A stretch of DNA of 64,000 nt from Campylorhamphus procurvoides (taxonomy: Eukaryota; Chordata; Aves; Passeriformes; Dendrocolaptidae), in NCBI GenBank assembly GCA_013396655.1, contig WBMV01008571.1:558001-622000 (forward strand). Direction: 5' to 3'. Positions 63,581 to 64,000 of this stretch are shown one piece after another. The number at the start of each line of letters is the position of its first letter. Position 1 is the first letter of the stretch. The notes beneath the pieces were generated by a model. It had not been told where the DNA came from, did not search any database, and saw only the letters and a list, made by a program, of their open reading frames with translations. The position numbers and the translations under genes are program-made.

Positions 63581-64000
63581 GCTGGTGTGCTGGAAATGGA
63601 AAAAGCACAGAAACAATGCGGAAAAGATGGGTCTGATCTATACAGGCGGCACTTGAAGGACAGTGATTTATAGAAGTATTTATACCAAGTCTGAAATGAA
63701 AACACAGTATCAAGACTACTTATATTATCTCTTGTCTTTATTCTTAATAATGGCAAAGATGTGGCTTGAAAGTAGAATCACTTTGACCTTAAACATTGAG
63801 CTGATATTCTTGTTAGGGATTTTGAACTTCTGATTATTATTCCTTACATTTTCTCATCTCCTCTTTTCCCTTCTCAAATTAACTGCCATTTATTTATGAC
63901 ACTACCCACATCTGAGCTGCCAGGATGCCTCCTCTGAGCAATATTCACAAAGTATTTTCCTCTGAGGTTTAGGAGCAGACCTCTTCCCTTAGTCTATCCA

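Larger units (their letters stand above)
62873..64000. other. Non-coding stretch, no gene seen
   Basis: No gene is recognised. There is a (GGTTT)5 repeat at 63024-63048 followed by a T run, a tandem AGGTCCTCTA duplication near 63310-63330 and a short (GGAA)n at 63566-63580. The window ends in AT-rich DNA. Confidence 0.62.

Noticed and set aside
1..64000. tRNA, rRNA, CRISPR or bacterial-type operons
   Set aside because: None seen. No cloverleaf with A and B boxes was found by eye, and repeats are transposon or microsatellite types.

Overview
This is a stretch of vertebrate nuclear DNA, almost certainly from a bird. The strongest sign is the repeat content. At least nine CR1 LINE fragments are recognisable, several with the CR1 3' end signature (ATTCTATGATTCTATG-like). 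There is one LTR of a type very common in bird genomes, and a second LTR followed by a primer-binding site. Base composition is AT-rich with low CpG outside one island, and there is no bacterial-style gene packing. A run of 324 Ns and a lone N point to a draft assembly.

No complete protein-coding gene is visible. Nearly all open frames are short, lack splice context and look like chance frames or the frames of retroelements. The most gene-like signals are two. One is a CpG island at about 34.9-35.7 kb, broken by the assembly gap, with a consensus splice donor on the minus strand at its left edge. It is probably a promoter and first exon of an unidentified transcript. The other is a 111-base exon-like segment at 60114-60224 (+), with good splice sites at both ends, one open frame and matching phase 1 boundaries. 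Its product is not recognised.

Layout: 1-6.5 kb plain AT-rich DNA; 6.5-9.4 kb a MIR-like SINE and two CR1 copies in opposite orientation; 9.4-32 kb mostly featureless intergenic or intronic DNA with CR1 pieces at 14.2 and 19.0 kb, a tetranucleotide microsatellite at 24.8 kb and MIR-like pieces at 28.8 and 30.2 kb; 32.2 kb a CR1 3' end; 34.7-35.7 kb the AT-rich block and CpG island; 39.0-39.5 kb a solo LTR (minus); 45.7 kb a CR1 tip; 50.0-50.5 kb an old CR1; 52.4-54.1 kb an endogenous retrovirus 5' LTR, primer-binding site and decayed internal sequence; 58.7-59.2 kb an ancient amniote-type CR1; 60.1-60.2 kb the candidate exon; 60.3-62.55 kb a GC-richer tract of unknown nature; 62.56-62.87 kb a CR1 reverse transcriptase fragment; then plain DNA to the end.

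Nothing here forms an operon or a working system. I found no convincing novel biological system. The items most worth checking are the exon at 60.1 kb, the gapped CpG island, and the GC-rich tract at 60.3-62.5 kb. Family assignments come from remembered consensus sequences, not from an alignment, so boundaries are approximate.
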